DNA of 64,000 nucleotides, taken from contig CAJQUN010001097.1 of assembly GCA_907163345.1 (NCBI GenBank), forward strand, positions 43,364-107,363, given 5' to 3'. The notes under the pieces were generated by a model that was given only the letters and a program-made list of their open reading frames with translations, was not told the DNA's origin and made no database searches. The position numbers and the translations under genes were made by a program. Below are positions 1-10,740 of this stretch, piece by piece (position 1 is the first letter of the stretch; the number at the start of each line of letters is the position of its first letter). This stretch comes from Haberlea rhodopensis (taxonomy: Eukaryota; Streptophyta; Magnoliopsida; Lamiales; Gesneriaceae).

Positions 1-158
1 GTAGTGGCTACTATGGTAGCTATGGCCATGAAGTCTTCACGACTTAAACCCGTTTTTGGAGATTGTGGTGGATCTTGGCTTCCTCCAGCTTCATTGTCAT
101 TATTGCGTGGAAATCCATATCGTGGGTTGCGGTTGTTACGGGGTGGTCGTCCAGCCAT
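1..158 (-). CDS. Ty3/gypsy gag, N-terminal fragment (element E)
   Basis: On the minus strand an ATG at 158-156 opens a frame that stays open to the left edge of the window (about 52 codons). The peptide starts MAGRPPRNNRNP, is rich in Arg, Asn and Pro, and continues into LSREDFMAIATIVAT, a pattern typical of the start of gag in plant Ty3/gypsy chromoviruses. Gag makes the virus-like particle in which reverse transcription takes place. The call is supported by a tRNA-primed binding site and an LTR in the same orientation upstream (1803-1814 and 1821 onward). The rest of gag and pol lie outside the window, so intactness cannot be judged. The plus-strand reading frame over the same bases is a shadow. 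Confidence 0.75.
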   Translation of the reverse strand, partial: MAGRPPRNNRNPRYGFPRNNDNEAGGSQDPPQSPKTGLSREDFMAIATIVAT

Positions 159-1802
159 GTCCTACAAATTCACACATTGTAATTTTGGTCCAAAAGTAAT
201 TCTCCCACATCGAGTCATTCATCAATCCAAGCCTTAATTTTATTATAAATAATGGCTTGATGCTGAGTTGAAAATCACACCTCGAAAATCTTCTTTGTTA
301 TCATTTAGTGTTTGGTTTCAGTAATTACTACTGAGACTGAACTTTTTTAGCATAAAGTTTGGCTAGAAGCAAGGGTGGTTCATCTGGACGAGGGCGAGCT
401 TCAAGACATGTCTGAAGAAACCCCTATGTTTTTAATTTTGTATTTATTTTGCAGTTTATTGTGTTTTCATGGTGAAATCGTTTGGAAATTTAATTTTATT
501 TATCATGAGTTTATTTCTTTTTGTATTGTGGATCAGATATGTAATATTTTGAATTAGTAATGATAATTATATAAAAGAAATAAAGGTTCCACACCGCTAA
601 TATTGCAGTTATAAATTACACTCCTCTAAATTAAGTTGATAAAAATTGTCGATTTGCAAAATGTTTATAGTTTAAAAACATTGAAGAAAATTGCAAAGTC
701 TAAGGTTATTCTTACAAGCGAAACTATATGGTCATCATATAGATTTGTCAATGAGAAATGAGTTTAAAAATAAAGTTGTGGAGAGAATACGCTAAAAGAA
801 AGTTTTGACAAAAAAACATATAACACTAATATCTAAAAGTTTAGTTTATTCTTGTTAACCAAAAATTTATATAAAACAGAAAATGAATTATCATAATTTT
901 GGTGTACAAAATATTGTTTAAGTGATTGAGAAATTGAATGATAAATCTCAAGCTTTTTATAGGCTAATGGGTGCAAAAATTGTGATTCAAAATTCTGTCA
1001 ATCCGGATCTGGAAATTCAAAATTGGCCAAGGGATTTTAACGAGCATTATATGAGTTATCATAAACCCAGAATTAATTTGAAAATGGTGTTCGAATTTGA
1101 GAGAAATCGGAGCTCAAAGTTTTCGAAATTTAAGGGTTCTATAGCGTGAACTTTGATTCAAAATTGAGCATTTTACTTTGTTTGTGAGAAAGATATGACA
1201 GAGGGCTTTTATTGCCCATACCATGGCGAGTATAAACACGAAATTAATTAAGATTGGCGTTCGAATGGTCGAGCAATTTATCAAATGAAGTTTCGCCAGC
1301 TAGGGTTAGGGTTCTTCAATGCTCGGCTTCGATCGGTCAATTGAACATCTTCCGTTAGTTGGAACTTGGAAATTGTAGAAGGCTTTCGTACTAGAGTTGG
1401 TTCCAGTTTCATTGATATGCCCGATTGGACCATCGGTGGTCGGAGACGGCGCATCGGAAAAACGACGTCTTTTTTTTTATGTGTGAGTTGTAATCGGCGA
1501 TTTGGCCGGGAAATCATAGTCCGTTCGGTTCGATTCTTGTTGTAGTGTCTTCGTCTCGTTCAGGCGGTCATGGTGATTGGTTTACTTTCAGGTAAGGAGC
1601 GGCGACGGCGGCGGCGGCGGCGGTGATATAGAACAGGCAGTAGCCAAGTTCAGAATTTTTTTTTTCAGACTGTTATTTTGATCCCCCAAACTGATTTTTT
1701 TTTTAGATTTAATCAGTTGGTCTATTGGATCCGAGATTTATATTCTGGTTAATTTGTTTTAACCAGAAATCTTTTCCCAACGGGATTATGGAACCTGGTT
1801 TA
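159..1802 (-). other. Leader/untranslated region of element E
   Basis: About 1.6 kb separates the gag start from the primer binding site, long for a chromovirus leader. I see no credible coding sequence on either strand. It contains a short (GGC)n run at about 1600-1624 and, at 1636-1643, the word GGCAGTAG, which recurs inside palindrome clusters of other elements in this window. The left half (240-900) is AT-rich with no recognised feature and could be a separate insertion. Confidence 0.45.
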
Positions 1803-1814
1803 GCTCTGATACCA
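1803..1814 (-). promoter_or_regulatory. Primer binding site of element E (initiator tRNA-Met)
   Basis: On the minus strand the bases read TGGTATCAGAGC, the standard plant LTR-retrotransposon primer site complementary to the 3' end of initiator tRNA-Met. It lies 6 bp from the LTR edge at 1821. This fixes the minus-strand orientation of element E, in agreement with the gag fragment at 1-158. Confidence 0.85.
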
Positions 1815-2717
1815 CTTAAATGTCACGCCCCGAGACCGGGATCAATAACACCGGCGTTGATTCCAAATACAATTGAAAATCAACAAGCCTCATAGTACAG
1901 AATTTAATACAACCAGTCTATTTATTCCATAAACATAAATGTTTTACAACTGAAAATAAAACCATAACTTAAATCTTAACAGAGTTTAGCGGAAGCGTAA
2001 TTATGTAGAATCTTGAAATAATTGTGGTAGATCACCAACCCCAAAAGTTGTGTTGTTCTACATCTTCGGTATCTGTCTCACTTTTATCTGGGGAGGGTAT
2101 GTAAGGGGTGAGTGTTCTGGTTGACACTCAGTAAGCGGGGGCCAATCGAATATGCCAAAACATATACTTATACAGATTTCAAAACAGATTTCAAAACATA
2201 AACTGATATAGATAACATAATTTTGCTCCGTTGAGCCATACTAAAAGCATCATATTAGAACACATATCATATACTTATCAAATTAGATCGATCTACATAA
2301 CATAAGGATTATAGTGGTGGCTCCTACGAATTCAAGAGGTGGCTCCCGTACGTATAGCACTTTGCCCCATCGGTTCAAGAGGTGGCTCACACGTACGTAG
2401 CACGTTGCTTCGCATAGCACTTATCTCCCGATATTCATAATTTTCATGACATCATAGTTTTTAAAATAGTTCACATATTCGACTGTATTTTTCATAAGCA
2501 TTCATATGTTATCAAAACGAAAAGATAATATAACAAAAGCCCACTTACTTGATTGTTTACGATGATTCTTTAAACTTGAAAGAGTATGGATCTACAACCT
2601 TCAAAAAACAACTTCTTTTCTTGCTAGAATATTTGATATTTTGAGAGTATTTCCTTTAAACTTTTTGTGTTTCGACTAATGAATCTAGCTTGGTATTTAT
2701 AGAAGTTTTTCAAGAAA

Positions 2718-2852
2718 ATATGTAAGCAATGACATCAAGTTAATATTATGTAATCAATGACATAAAGTTAATAATATGTAATCGATGACATCAACTTAAT
2801 ATTATGTAATCAATGACATCAACTTAATATTATGTAATCAATGATGTATATA
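2718..2852. repeat. Tandem repeat, about 30-bp unit, in LTR of element E
   Basis: Four to five copies of an AT-rich unit containing TATGTAATCAATGACATCAA with small variations follow one another. They lie inside the LTR of element E. Confidence 0.75.
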
Positions 2853-2924
2853 AGGATAGTTTGATTACCTAAATTCAATGTATCATGTTGTGGTAAGGTG
2901 GTTGCAAGTGGTGATCATCACAAT

Positions 2925-3262
2925 AATTGTAAATATTTCATGTCAATATCATTTGCAATTATTACCAAAGTTGTATAAGTTTCATATCAATTTCATAAGT
3001 AATTAGCACCAAATTGTAAATATTTCATACCAATCTCTTTTGCAACTAGTACCAAAATTGTATAGGTTTCATACCAATTTCATATGTAATTAGTATCATA
3101 ATTATAAATGTTTCATATTAATATCATTTGTATACCAAAGTTATATATTTTTCATACCAATTTCATATGTAATTAGTATCATAATTGTAAATGTTTCATA
3201 CCAATCTCTTTTGTAATTAGTACCAAAGTTGTATGTTTCATACGAATTTCATATATAATTAG
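2925..3262. repeat. Degenerate AT-rich tandem repeat, about 55-60 bp unit
   Basis: Repeated phrases built around TTTCATACCAATTTCATATG, AATTAGTA and AATTGTAAATG alternate several times. The array continues on the far side of copia A at 13963-14056, showing that copia A inserted inside it. Confidence 0.75.
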
Positions 3263-4435
3263 TGTTAGGATCGGTCCGGAGTGTTTAGAGGGGGGGGGGG
3301 GGGGGGGTGAATGAACACTCCTTACAAAATTTATCCCTTGTGAATTCTTTCTGATAGTGAAAGAAATCTGTTACTTAATCAACTCTTTGAACAGAACAGA
3401 CCACTAATAAGTAAGTGCGGAAACGGTCTGCTCTTGTATAAGTAAGAACAGCTCGATGGCTAAGTACAGAATGATAAGACACAGGATATGTTTCTGGAAG
3501 TTCGAAGGTGGTGTAATCCTTCTACGTCTCCCCTTCTTCCAATTAAGGAAGGTTTATACTAGAAGACTTTGATTTATACAATCCTGTTGTACAAACCCTA
3601 TTCAGGCTGGATTTACCTCACTACCAGTCTGAAACTCCTAGTCACTCAACCTGCTCAGACACACTCTGTCTGACAGTTACAATATGTTGCTCACTTCTAT
3701 TTTTCAATACACAATGCGCACAGTGATCCTACAATGATCAAATGTTACAAAATAATTGCGCTTAAATGAATAACTTCAGCTCGAAAGCTTCTGTACTTTG
3801 TAAGCGTGTGCTGTTTAGCTTCTTGTATATTTTTCAATTGATCAGCGTGAGTTGTAGAGTCAAGAGTCCTTTGTATCTGTTTGTTGCATCCTTTTATAGT
3901 TGAAGGTGGCAACGGCATTGTTTCCCTTAATGTGCAGCTATGACTCTTTTTAGACTCTGAGAAAGCTACAGTCTTCTTCTTCAGGATACTTGCCGTTCTG
4001 GTATATGCTTTCGGCGACTGTCAGGTAAGCTCTTCTTTGTCTTCTTACCTATTATGGCAATCTTCAGTCTTTGGTCCTTTGTAGCATTAATTGCAGCATT
4101 AAATGCTGCAATAAATATCCGTTGATGATTCGGACTGAGAAGCCATCCTTTATGTATCCTTGACTTCTCTGATCTGATAAAGGTTGAGATCGATCTGAAG
4201 CATCGATCTAGTCATTCTGGAATCCATCGATCCGGTCTGATATGTACTATTCTTTATCAGTTTGCTCTGATATGTCCGATCGATCTGGTATGCCTAATTT
4301 CCATCGATCCGGTCTGAAATGCTTTGCCATCTTGCTCTGTTGAGTCCGATTGATCTGGTCAATCTGATTTCTATCGATCCGGTCTGAACTGTTTTGTCAT
4401 CTTTAAAATCTCATCGATAAGGTCCGGAACTAACA
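3263..4435 (-). repeat. 3' LTR of copia A
   Basis: Begins TGTTAGGATCGGTCCGG and ends CCGGAACTAACA on the plus strand. It has an 18-G run at 3290-3307 near the plus-strand start (near the LTR 3' end in element orientation) and, at 4226, 4303 and 4373, three copies of ATCGATCCGGTCTGA spaced 70-77 bp apart, probably in U3. It is nearly identical to the copy at 12783-13957. Confidence 0.93.
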
Positions 4436-4436
4436 A

Positions 4437-4450
4437 ATTCCTCCTTTTTG
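4437..4450 (-). promoter_or_regulatory. Polypurine tract of copia A
   Basis: On the minus strand AAAAAGGAGGAATT sits directly before the 3' LTR, the expected place for the primer of plus-strand DNA synthesis. The phrase GATGATGACAAAACC beside it resembles copia B's tract at 37153. Confidence 0.75.
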
Positions 4451-4703
4451 ATGATGACAAAACCTAGCTTCTAAGTCTTTTTAACCAGTCTTGATAAGAG
4501 CTCTGAAGCGAATGCTTTTGGATCGATTACTTCTTTGTTCAAAATAAATGAACATCATTAAGTTTGATCGATTCAATCTTTTATTATTAAGCCTTTATTA
4601 AAGTTCAAAATAAATGAACAAGGACTTAATCAAAAGAAGGATTTTATTGATCATCAAGAAATCCTAAATACAGACAGTCTGACAAGTTAAATGACTAAGA
4701 CTG

Positions 4704-7154
4704 CTATCTTCTTGAGCTTGGAGGCGGCTTGAAGTCTGTCTTCTTTTCCCCCTTTTTGTCAGCAACAATCTCTTGAAGGAATTCAACAACTTGGGCTAGC
4801 TGCGCGCTGATAGCGTCAAGACGAACGTCTTGAGCGCGGAGGGAGTTAGAAACAGATGCTCTGACTTCAGTGGCTAACTCGACCTGCTCTTTCCTCAGAC
4901 TGTTCTTGTAGGAGGCTTGTTGAGAAAACAGATCGTTGATGCCGCGCTGGAGGCTTCCGATACTGGCAGTCATTTTCTCTTTGAAAGAATTAAAGTCCAA
5001 AGTTGTGACTCTTTGACTTTGATGAACTTCGAGAATTCGTTGAGTTAATGACAGACAGTTATCAGAAAAGTGCTGGATAGTCCGTGCCAGGGATGGAGGT
5101 GCATCAGATAGCTGGCTGGGAGAGTGATCTGATGATGACATAGCAGGATCATCTGCTTCAGCAATCGGCACGATGGAAGAAATGGCAGCTTGATGACTTT
5201 CGGATCGGATCAGAGTGACTAGATCCGAAGAAAAACTATGAATGAATGCCAAATCTTCATCTGATGGTCCCGGAGGAGAGTGGGGACTGGAAGGTTCCTC
5301 ATCTTGGAGAGCTGCAACCACTGTAGATACCACCAAATCCGGATCGAGGAGGTCTGGTACTTCAGTTGTTGCACATGCTTCAGTTGGACTGTTTTGAGCA
5401 AGGGAGGCTGATGACTTCAATGGAATAGATGTTGTCGGAGAATCCAACAGAACATTCATTGATTCATCATCTGTTGCAGACGGAGCATTAGGCAATGGCT
5501 GCTCCGTTGTCTGTTCTGGTACGAGTTCTGCAGGCTGATCTTCTGTCTGTTTTGCTTCAGCAGAAGGAATAACCTCGATAAAAGGTTCTGCCAGAGTCTT
5601 GCTGACAGAAGGATGATCCGGGCTTGTGGCTGGAGTGGAGATACCTAGCATCTGTCGTTGAAAGCGGACAGCTAGGGATAGAGCATGAATATCCATCTCA
5701 AGTTGAGCAATCACAGCCCCATCATCTCTGGCAGTAGGAGCAAGCGGATCGAAGTTCTTCTTTTTGGCAGTCAGAAGCAGATTGGCCAGTCTGAATCTGT
5801 GTTTTGCCGTAAATAACTCTCTGCGCTGCACCGCAAGTCGAACATCATCAGTTTCTGTGCCTCTCAGAACCTCGTCTTCCATCTTCTTCAGTCTGTGCAA
5901 CTTTCCGTAGAACATATCAATGTGGTTGACAGTCCGGTACTGGACATATTCATCAAAGACCACAAGGAGTTCAGCTAGCTTCTCATCAACATCCTCCATA
6001 GCGATGTCGATGGCAGTCTGTGCAGCAGATTTGGGTTTAGAAGAGATGGGTTCTGTGAGAGTGGCTTTTCCCTTGCCGGTGGAGGAAGGGGACTTAATCC
6101 CTGATTGGGTATAGTCACCCAACTCAGTGATAACTATCCCTTTGACCACGGGATTGGCAGAGGGAATTCTAAGGGTGACTTTGGGTGCAGGGGTTGAGGC
6201 TTGTGAAGGCTGAGTGGGGGGTTGAGGTGCAGGGGTTGCTTTAGTGGGTGGCAGTATGGGTGGAGGTAGATGTCTGGTTGGTTTGGTAATCTGGGTTCGG
6301 GGTTTTTTGGGAAGTGGCTTGGTTGGGGATGAGTGAGCAGACTGGGTTTCTTCTGAGTCAGTCTGAATGGTCAGCTTCCGCTTGACCCGAGGTTTGCGCA
6401 CATCAGCTTGTTCCTCGTCCTTCTCAATCTTGACTGAGACCAGAGTTGTAGGAGTAGGCGGAGCACTCTTGGACTTCAGCAGTGCAAGCCCTTTGGAGTT
6501 AAGGACCTTAAAGGGGCGGAGAGCAGACGGCTTGCTCAGCTCGAGGCCTAAGGACTCCAAGAGCTTGCTGAGAGGAACAGCAAAGCATACGGCGTGCTTG
6601 GATGCAATCACCGTTTCCAGCAGTACTCCAAACAAAATCATGGACCAGTTTATCTTCTGTCCAGATACAATAGCTGCCATAGCCCTGAACTTCTCGGCGG
6701 TGACAGCATCGAAGCTTCCTGCTTTACCCAAAAGTGGCTTGGCGACCACTTCGCACATCACCTGGAAATGGAAGAGCATTTCCTTCTTCTTAAATGAGGG
6801 TTGCAATCGGTGGCCAGAAATAGAAATCTTCCCCTGAAGATCTAAGAGAGATGCTGGAGGAGTCTGTCCGAACTCTGTCAGGCCGGAACTGGGGAGGCCA
6901 AAGGTCTTGGCCATTGTTGTTGGCGAGATCTCGAAAGATTTGCCCTTGACAGTTGTAGAGATGGATGACTTTCGGGAGACGGCGTTGGCGAACAGCTCGC
7001 GGATTTCTGGTTCATAAACAACGGATCCGCACTCCAAAAAATTCCGTAAACCAGATGATTCCAGGGCTCTAAAAATGGACACCATCGCAGCATCTTCTCC
7101 CCTGTAGATGTCATCAAACTCAACGGAGAGTGAGTTATGAGTGATGGTAGCCAT
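4704..7154 (-). CDS. Envelope-like ORF of copia A, 816 aa
   Basis: An uninterrupted 816-codon frame lies between pol and the 3' LTR, the place of the env-like gene in Sireviruses. The N-terminal 210 residues form an ordered-looking domain (GKSFEISPTTMAKTFGLP around residues 69-86, then KAGSFDAVTAEKFRAM) reminiscent of the 'putative plant transposon protein' family. Residues about 230-345 are Lys-, Pro- and Thr-rich and low-complexity; the middle (about 375-500) looks helical; the remainder is acidic, Ser/Pro-rich and then helical near the end. I see no signal peptide or transmembrane segment, so 'envelope' is positional only. It starts at the first ATG, 412 nt downstream of the pol stop, so it cannot be made by simple read-through of pol. 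It matches the broken frames of copia B at 34006-36791. Function is unknown. Confidence 0.8.
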   Translation of the reverse strand: MATITHNSLSVEFDDIYRGEDAAMVSIFRALESSGLRNFLECGSVVYEPEIRELFANAVSRKSSISTTVKGKSFEISPTTMAKTFGLPSSGLTEFGQTPPASLLDLQGKISISGHRLQPSFKKKEMLFHFQVMCEVVAKPLLGKAGSFDAVTAEKFRAMAAIVSGQKINWSMILFGVLLETVIASKHAVCFAVPLSKLLESLGLELSKPSALRPFKVLNSKGLALLKSKSAPPTPTTLVSVKIEKDEEQADVRKPRVKRKLTIQTDSEETQSAHSSPTKPLPKKPRTQITKPTRHLPPPILPPTKATPAPQPPTQPSQASTPAPKVTLRIPSANPVVKGIVITELGDYTQSGIKSPSSTGKGKATLTEPISSKPKSAAQTAIDIAMEDVDEKLAELLVVFDEYVQYRTVNHIDMFYGKLHRLKKMEDEVLRGTETDDVRLAVQRRELFTAKHRFRLANLLLTAKKKNFDPLAPTARDDGAVIAQLEMDIHALSLAVRFQRQMLGISTPATSPDHPSVSKTLAEPFIEVIPSAEAKQTEDQPAELVPEQTTEQPLPNAPSATDDESMNVLLDSPTTSIPLKSSASLAQNSPTEACATTEVPDLLDPDLVVSTVVAALQDEEPSSPHSPPGPSDEDLAFIHSFSSDLVTLIRSESHQAAISSIVPIAEADDPAMSSSDHSPSQLSDAPPSLARTIQHFSDNCLSLTQRILEVHQSQRVTTLDFNSFKEKMTASIGSLQRGINDLFSQQASYKNSLRKEQVELATEVRASVSNSLRAQDVRLDAISAQLAQVVEFLQEIVADKKGEKKTDFKPPPSSRR

Positions 7155-7566
7155 ATGAAAGAAGTTTAAAGAAGGTGCGAAGAGTAAGAGAGTAGGAGAG
7201 TAAGAAGGTAGAAAGCGGTAAACTGTAAAAAGTGAATAAGTATGAAATGTTCAGCCCGCTAAATAGGAGAGAGAAGACACGTGTCTTTATCTCCAAGACT
7301 GAGAAATAAATTATTCAAAATAAACGGTCAGGATGAAGAAAGATAAGGCGGTTAAAGTACAACTAGTTAAAAGGTTAATCAGTCCGGGCTGTTTTGTTTT
7401 TTTTTTTTTAAAACAAATATTTGTCCAAACAGATCATAGGATAAAATCAGACTGACAAGGATCGGTCTGAAAGTTCGGACCGGTCTGTGTCTTTCTGAAC
7501 ATTGTATTATCGATCTGTAGTGACAAAAATCTTTAAGAGCGAAAAGAATAAAAACATCTAAACTAA

Positions 7567-9042
7567 TTAAGATAAGTCAATTAAACCAAGAATTTGACGG
7601 AAATAATTAAACTTAGCCTCAGGAAGTGGTTTGGTGAAGATGTCTGCTGCTTGCTGCTCTGTTGAAATGTGTTCGATCCGAATTTCCTTTTTGCCAACAT
7701 GATCTCGAATAAAATGATGTCGAATATCAATGTGCTTTGTTCGAGAGTGCAAAACTGGATTATACGTTATAGCGATTGCACTTGTGTTGTCGCAAAATAT
7801 CGGAGAGTCAACAGCTTGAATGCCGTAGTCTTTGAGCTGGTGTTGAATCCAGAGCATTTGAGCGCAACAGCTTCCAGCGGCTAGGTATTCTGCCTCAGCT
7901 GTGGATGTGGCAATAGATGTCTGCTTCTTACTGAACCAAGAGATCAATCTTTCACCTAGAAATTGACATGTTCCACTGGTGCTTTTACGATCGATCTTAC
8001 ACCCAGCGTAGTCTGCGTCTGAATATCCGATCAAGCTGAAGTTTGAATATTTGGAGTACCAAAGGCCAACGTTCTGAGATCCTTTTAAGTATTTCAGAAT
8101 ACGCTTGGCAGCAATGAAATGTGATTGCTTTGGTTCTGTCTGAAATCTGGCGCACATACAGACTGAAAACATAATATCGGGCCGGCTCGCTGTAAGATAC
8201 AATAGCGATCCGATGAGTCCTCTATACATGGTTACTTCAACTGCCGTTCCCACTTCGTCCTTGTCTAACTTGATTGTTGGACTTATTGGAGTTGATGCAG
8301 TTGAGCATGTTTCCATTCCAAATCTCTTGAGGAGCTCTTTGGTATACTTGGTCTGATTGATGAAAATGCCATTGTTGAGCTGTTTTACTTGAAGACCCAG
8401 AAAGAATGACAATTCTCCCATCATGCTCATCTCGAACTGTCCCTGCATTAACTTAGAAAATTTCTCGCACAATTTGGGGTTAGTTGACCCAAAGATTATG
8501 TCATCAACATAAATCTGAACTAATAGGGTATGTTCCCCCTTAATGAATTTAAAGAGAGTTTTATCTACTGAACCGATCTGGAAATCATGGTTCAGCAGAA
8601 ATTGAGATAGAGTGTCATACCAGGCTCTTGGAGCTTGTTTCAGACCATACACTGCTTTATTCAGTAGGTATACATGATTAGGATACGAATGGTTCTGAAA
8701 TCCAGGTGGTTGCTCAATGTAGACTTCTTCCTGAAGCTTTCCATTAAGAAAGGCGCTCTTGACGTCCATCTGATATACTTTGAAGTCTTTAAAGGCAGCA
8801 TATGCAAGAAAGATTCGGATTGCTTCAAGTCTGGCGACTGGTGCAAATGATTCATCGAAGTCGATTCCTTCTTCTTGTCTGAATCCCTGTGCCACCAGTC
8901 TGGCTTTGTTTCTAACCACAGTTCCATCGGCGTCTAGCTTATTTCTGAAAACCCATCTGGTTCCAATAACAGGCAGATCGCTTGGTCTGGGAGTTAGACT
9001 CCAAACTTGATTTTGTTCGAATTGATTAAGCTCTTCTTGCAT
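7567..9042 (-). CDS. Copia A pol: reverse transcriptase and RNase H
   Basis: The 491-residue frame carries the Ty1/copia RT. It begins [16 protein letters not shown], shows the copia signature [13 protein letters not shown] and the catalytic YVDD box in [14 protein letters not shown] (about residues 177-190), and continues into RNase H ([10 protein letters not shown], then STAEAEYLA and the C-terminal [13 protein letters not shown]). It ends [22 protein letters not shown], the usual end of copia pol, at a TAA stop. The domain is full length with its catalytic residues present. The upstream linker and integrase lie in other frames because of single-base shifts near 9110 and 9475, so this is a segment of one ancestral polyprotein. 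The ORF start is only the first Met, not a real initiation site. Confidence 0.93.
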   Translation of the reverse strand: MQEELNQFEQNQVWSLTPRPSDLPVIGTRWVFRNKLDADGTVVRNKARLVAQGFRQEEGIDFDESFAPVARLEAIRIFLAYAAFKDFKVYQMDVKSAFLNGKLQEEVYIEQPPGFQNHSYPNHVYLLNKAVYGLKQAPRAWYDTLSQFLLNHDFQIGSVDKTLFKFIKGEHTLLVQIYVDDIIFGSTNPKLCEKFSKLMQGQFEMSMMGELSFFLGLQVKQLNNGIFINQTKYTKELLKRFGMETCSTASTPISPTIKLDKDEVGTAVEVTMYRGLIGSLLYLTASRPDIMFSVCMCARFQTEPKQSHFIAAKRILKYLKGSQNVGLWYSKYSNFSLIGYSDADYAGCKIDRKSTSGTCQFLGERLISWFSKKQTSIATSTAEAEYLAAGSCCAQMLWIQHQLKDYGIQAVDSPIFCDNTSAIAITYNPVLHSRTKHIDIRHHFIRDHVGKKEIRIEHISTEQQAADIFTKPLPEAKFNYFRQILGLIDLS

Positions 9043-9065
9043 TGCTTTAATCCAGTTGAAATCAG

Positions 9066-9428
9066 TCAGAGCTTCATCGATCTTCTTGGGTTCCAGAGTT
9101 GAGATGAAAGTGCATGAGTGAACTCATCCATCATCTGTCCTCTGGTTCTAATCGGTGCAGAAGGATGACCAATCACTAGATTAGGTGGATGCTTCTTAGT
9201 CCATCGATAGCTTGACTCTGGATTGTCTGGTTCGGTCGGAATAATAGTAGCAGCATGATCTGCATCTACTTTAATATTTGAGTCAGGAGCATCTGGATCA
9301 GCTCGATCTGAAGAAGCTTCAATGGCCTGATCCGGTCTGTCTGGCACTTCTGGTTCTGGTGGATTGTCTCTTGACCTGTTAGCTACAATCTCATCATCAC
9401 TGTTAGCTTCGAGATGGATATTTTCCAT
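9066..9428 (-). pseudogene. Copia A pol: integrase-RT linker, frame-shifted
   Basis: This frame encodes the acidic, low-complexity linker between integrase and RT (runs of Asp, Glu and Pro), ending in the conserved PPNLVIGHPSAPIRTRGQM segment that precedes copia RT. Comparison with copia B shows the frame slipping by one base just after DEFTHAL near 9110, after which the proper continuation ([11 protein letters not shown]) lies in the RT frame. It is also one base out of phase with the integrase frame at 9475. Confidence 0.8.
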
Positions 9429-9474
9429 CTGATTTTGAATTGAATCTTTGTTGCCCTCAACACATAATGATTCA

Positions 9475-10740
9475 TCAAAAAACTATATGAACAGATTCTT
9501 CTACAGTTAAAGTTCGATTATTAAACACTCGATAAGCTTTGCTAATTGATGAATATCCTAAGAATATACCATTATCTGACTTAGCTTCAAATGCTGTAAG
9601 ATGACTCTTACCATTGTTGTGAACGAAGCATTTACAGCCAAATACATGAAAGTGAGAAACAGATGGTCTGTTACCAGTCCATATTTCATATGGAGTGAGA
9701 TTCAGCTTCTTGTTAATCATAGATCGGTTTTGAGTGTAGCAAGCAGTATTTACAGCTTCTGCCCAGAACTTTTGAGAGATTCCAGAATCAGCAAGCATTG
9801 TTCTTGCTGCTTCCTTGAGCGTTCTGTTTCTTCGTTCTGCAACTCCATTCTGTTGAGGAGTTCTGGCGGCTGAAAACTCATGCTTGATTCCATGATCTTC
9901 TAGAAAGGATTCAAGATTCTGATTTGAAAACTCAGTGCCTTTGTCACTTCGAATCCTGTCTATGCTGGATGATTTCTCGTTCTGAGTGCGTTTCAGCAGC
10001 TTGATCAACTTCGGACCGGTCTGATCTTTACTGCTCAGAAATATAGTCCATGTAAAGCGTGAATAATCATCAATAACAACAAGAGTATACCGCATTCCCC
10101 CTAAACTTGTTATTGGTATAGGACCAAACAAGTCCATATGCAGTAATTCTAAACAGCGGGAGGAGGATTTGGCATTCTTGTTTTTGAAGGATGATCTGAT
10201 CTGTTTGCCCATTTGGCAAGCTTCGCAGATCTTATCCTTAGCAAAGTCGATCTTGGGCAGACCGATAACTAAATCATGTTTACACAGGCTAGCAATGGTC
10301 TTAAAGTTGATATGATTCAAGCGCTTATGCCATAGCCAGTGTTTATTATCATTGTTAGCGATGAAGCAAGTAGGATTATCAGGTTGAGCATGATTCCAGT
10401 TAATCTTATATGTGTTTCCATTCCTGATTCCTACGAGCATGGTTATACCATCTGATGATTTAACAGTGCAAGTGTGTTTATGAAATTCTACAGCATAACC
10501 ATTATCACAGAGTTGACTGATACTAATCAGATTATAGCACAGATTTTCAACTAACAGCACATCATTGATAATAATGTTACCATGGACAATCTTACCCTTG
10601 CCCACGGTCTTACCCTTTGAGTTATCTCCGAAGATGATTTTGGGTCCAGTGCATTCTGTGACTTCAGACAGCAGCTTGATGTTTCCAGTCATGTGACGAG
10701 AGCACCCGCTGTCCAAGTACCAATCTGATGCGAGATTCTT
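9475..10740 (-). CDS. Copia A pol: protease active site and integrase
   Basis: The frame starts with the aspartic protease motif WYLDSGCSRHMTG (the codons before the first Met at 10716 also fit). It continues through the GAG-pre-integrase zinc site (HKRLNH...CEACQMGK) and the integrase core with its three acidic residues: Asp in [10 protein letters not shown], Asp in IRSDKGTEF and Glu in [14 protein letters not shown]. The integrase C-terminus ends GYSSISKAYRVFNNRTLTVEESVH. The stop comes from one extra base in a 6-base A/T run around 9475-9480; copia B keeps the open frame there. Upstream of about 10745 the frame meets two TGA codons. All catalytic residues are present, so only frame breaks inactivate it. 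Confidence 0.9.
   Translation of the reverse strand, partial: KNLASDWYLDSGCSRHMTGNIKLLSEVTECTGPKIIFGDNSKGKTVGKGKIVHGNIIINDVLLVENLCYNLISISQLCDNGYAVEFHKHTCTVKSSDGITMLVGIRNGNTYKINWNHAQPDNPTCFIANNDNKHWLWHKRLNHINFKTIASLCKHDLVIGLPKIDFAKDKICEACQMGKQIRSSFKNKNAKSSSRCLELLHMDLFGPIPITSLGGMRYTLVVIDDYSRFTWTIFLSSKDQTGPKLIKLLKRTQNEKSSSIDRIRSDKGTEFSNQNLESFLEDHGIKHEFSAARTPQQNGVAERRNRTLKEAARTMLADSGISQKFWAEAVNTACYTQNRSMINKKLNLTPYEIWTGNRPSVSHFHVFGCKCFVHNNGKSHLTAFEAKSDNGIFLGYSSISKAYRVFNNRTLTVEESVHIVF

Larger units (their letters stand above)
1821..3262 (-). mobile_element. 5' LTR of Ty3 element E, part 1 (interrupted by copia A)
   Basis: The LTR edge on the plus strand is TGTCACGCCCCGAG, i.e. the LTR ends GGGGCGTGACA just before the primer site, the usual edge of Tekay/Del-type Ty3 LTRs. 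The LTR is split at 3262 by copia A and resumes at 13958. It contains direct repeats of GGTGGCTC at 2315-2405 and AT-rich tandem repeats from 2718 on. The outer edge (start of the LTR on the minus strand) was not found; it lies somewhere beyond 14056. Confidence 0.65.
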
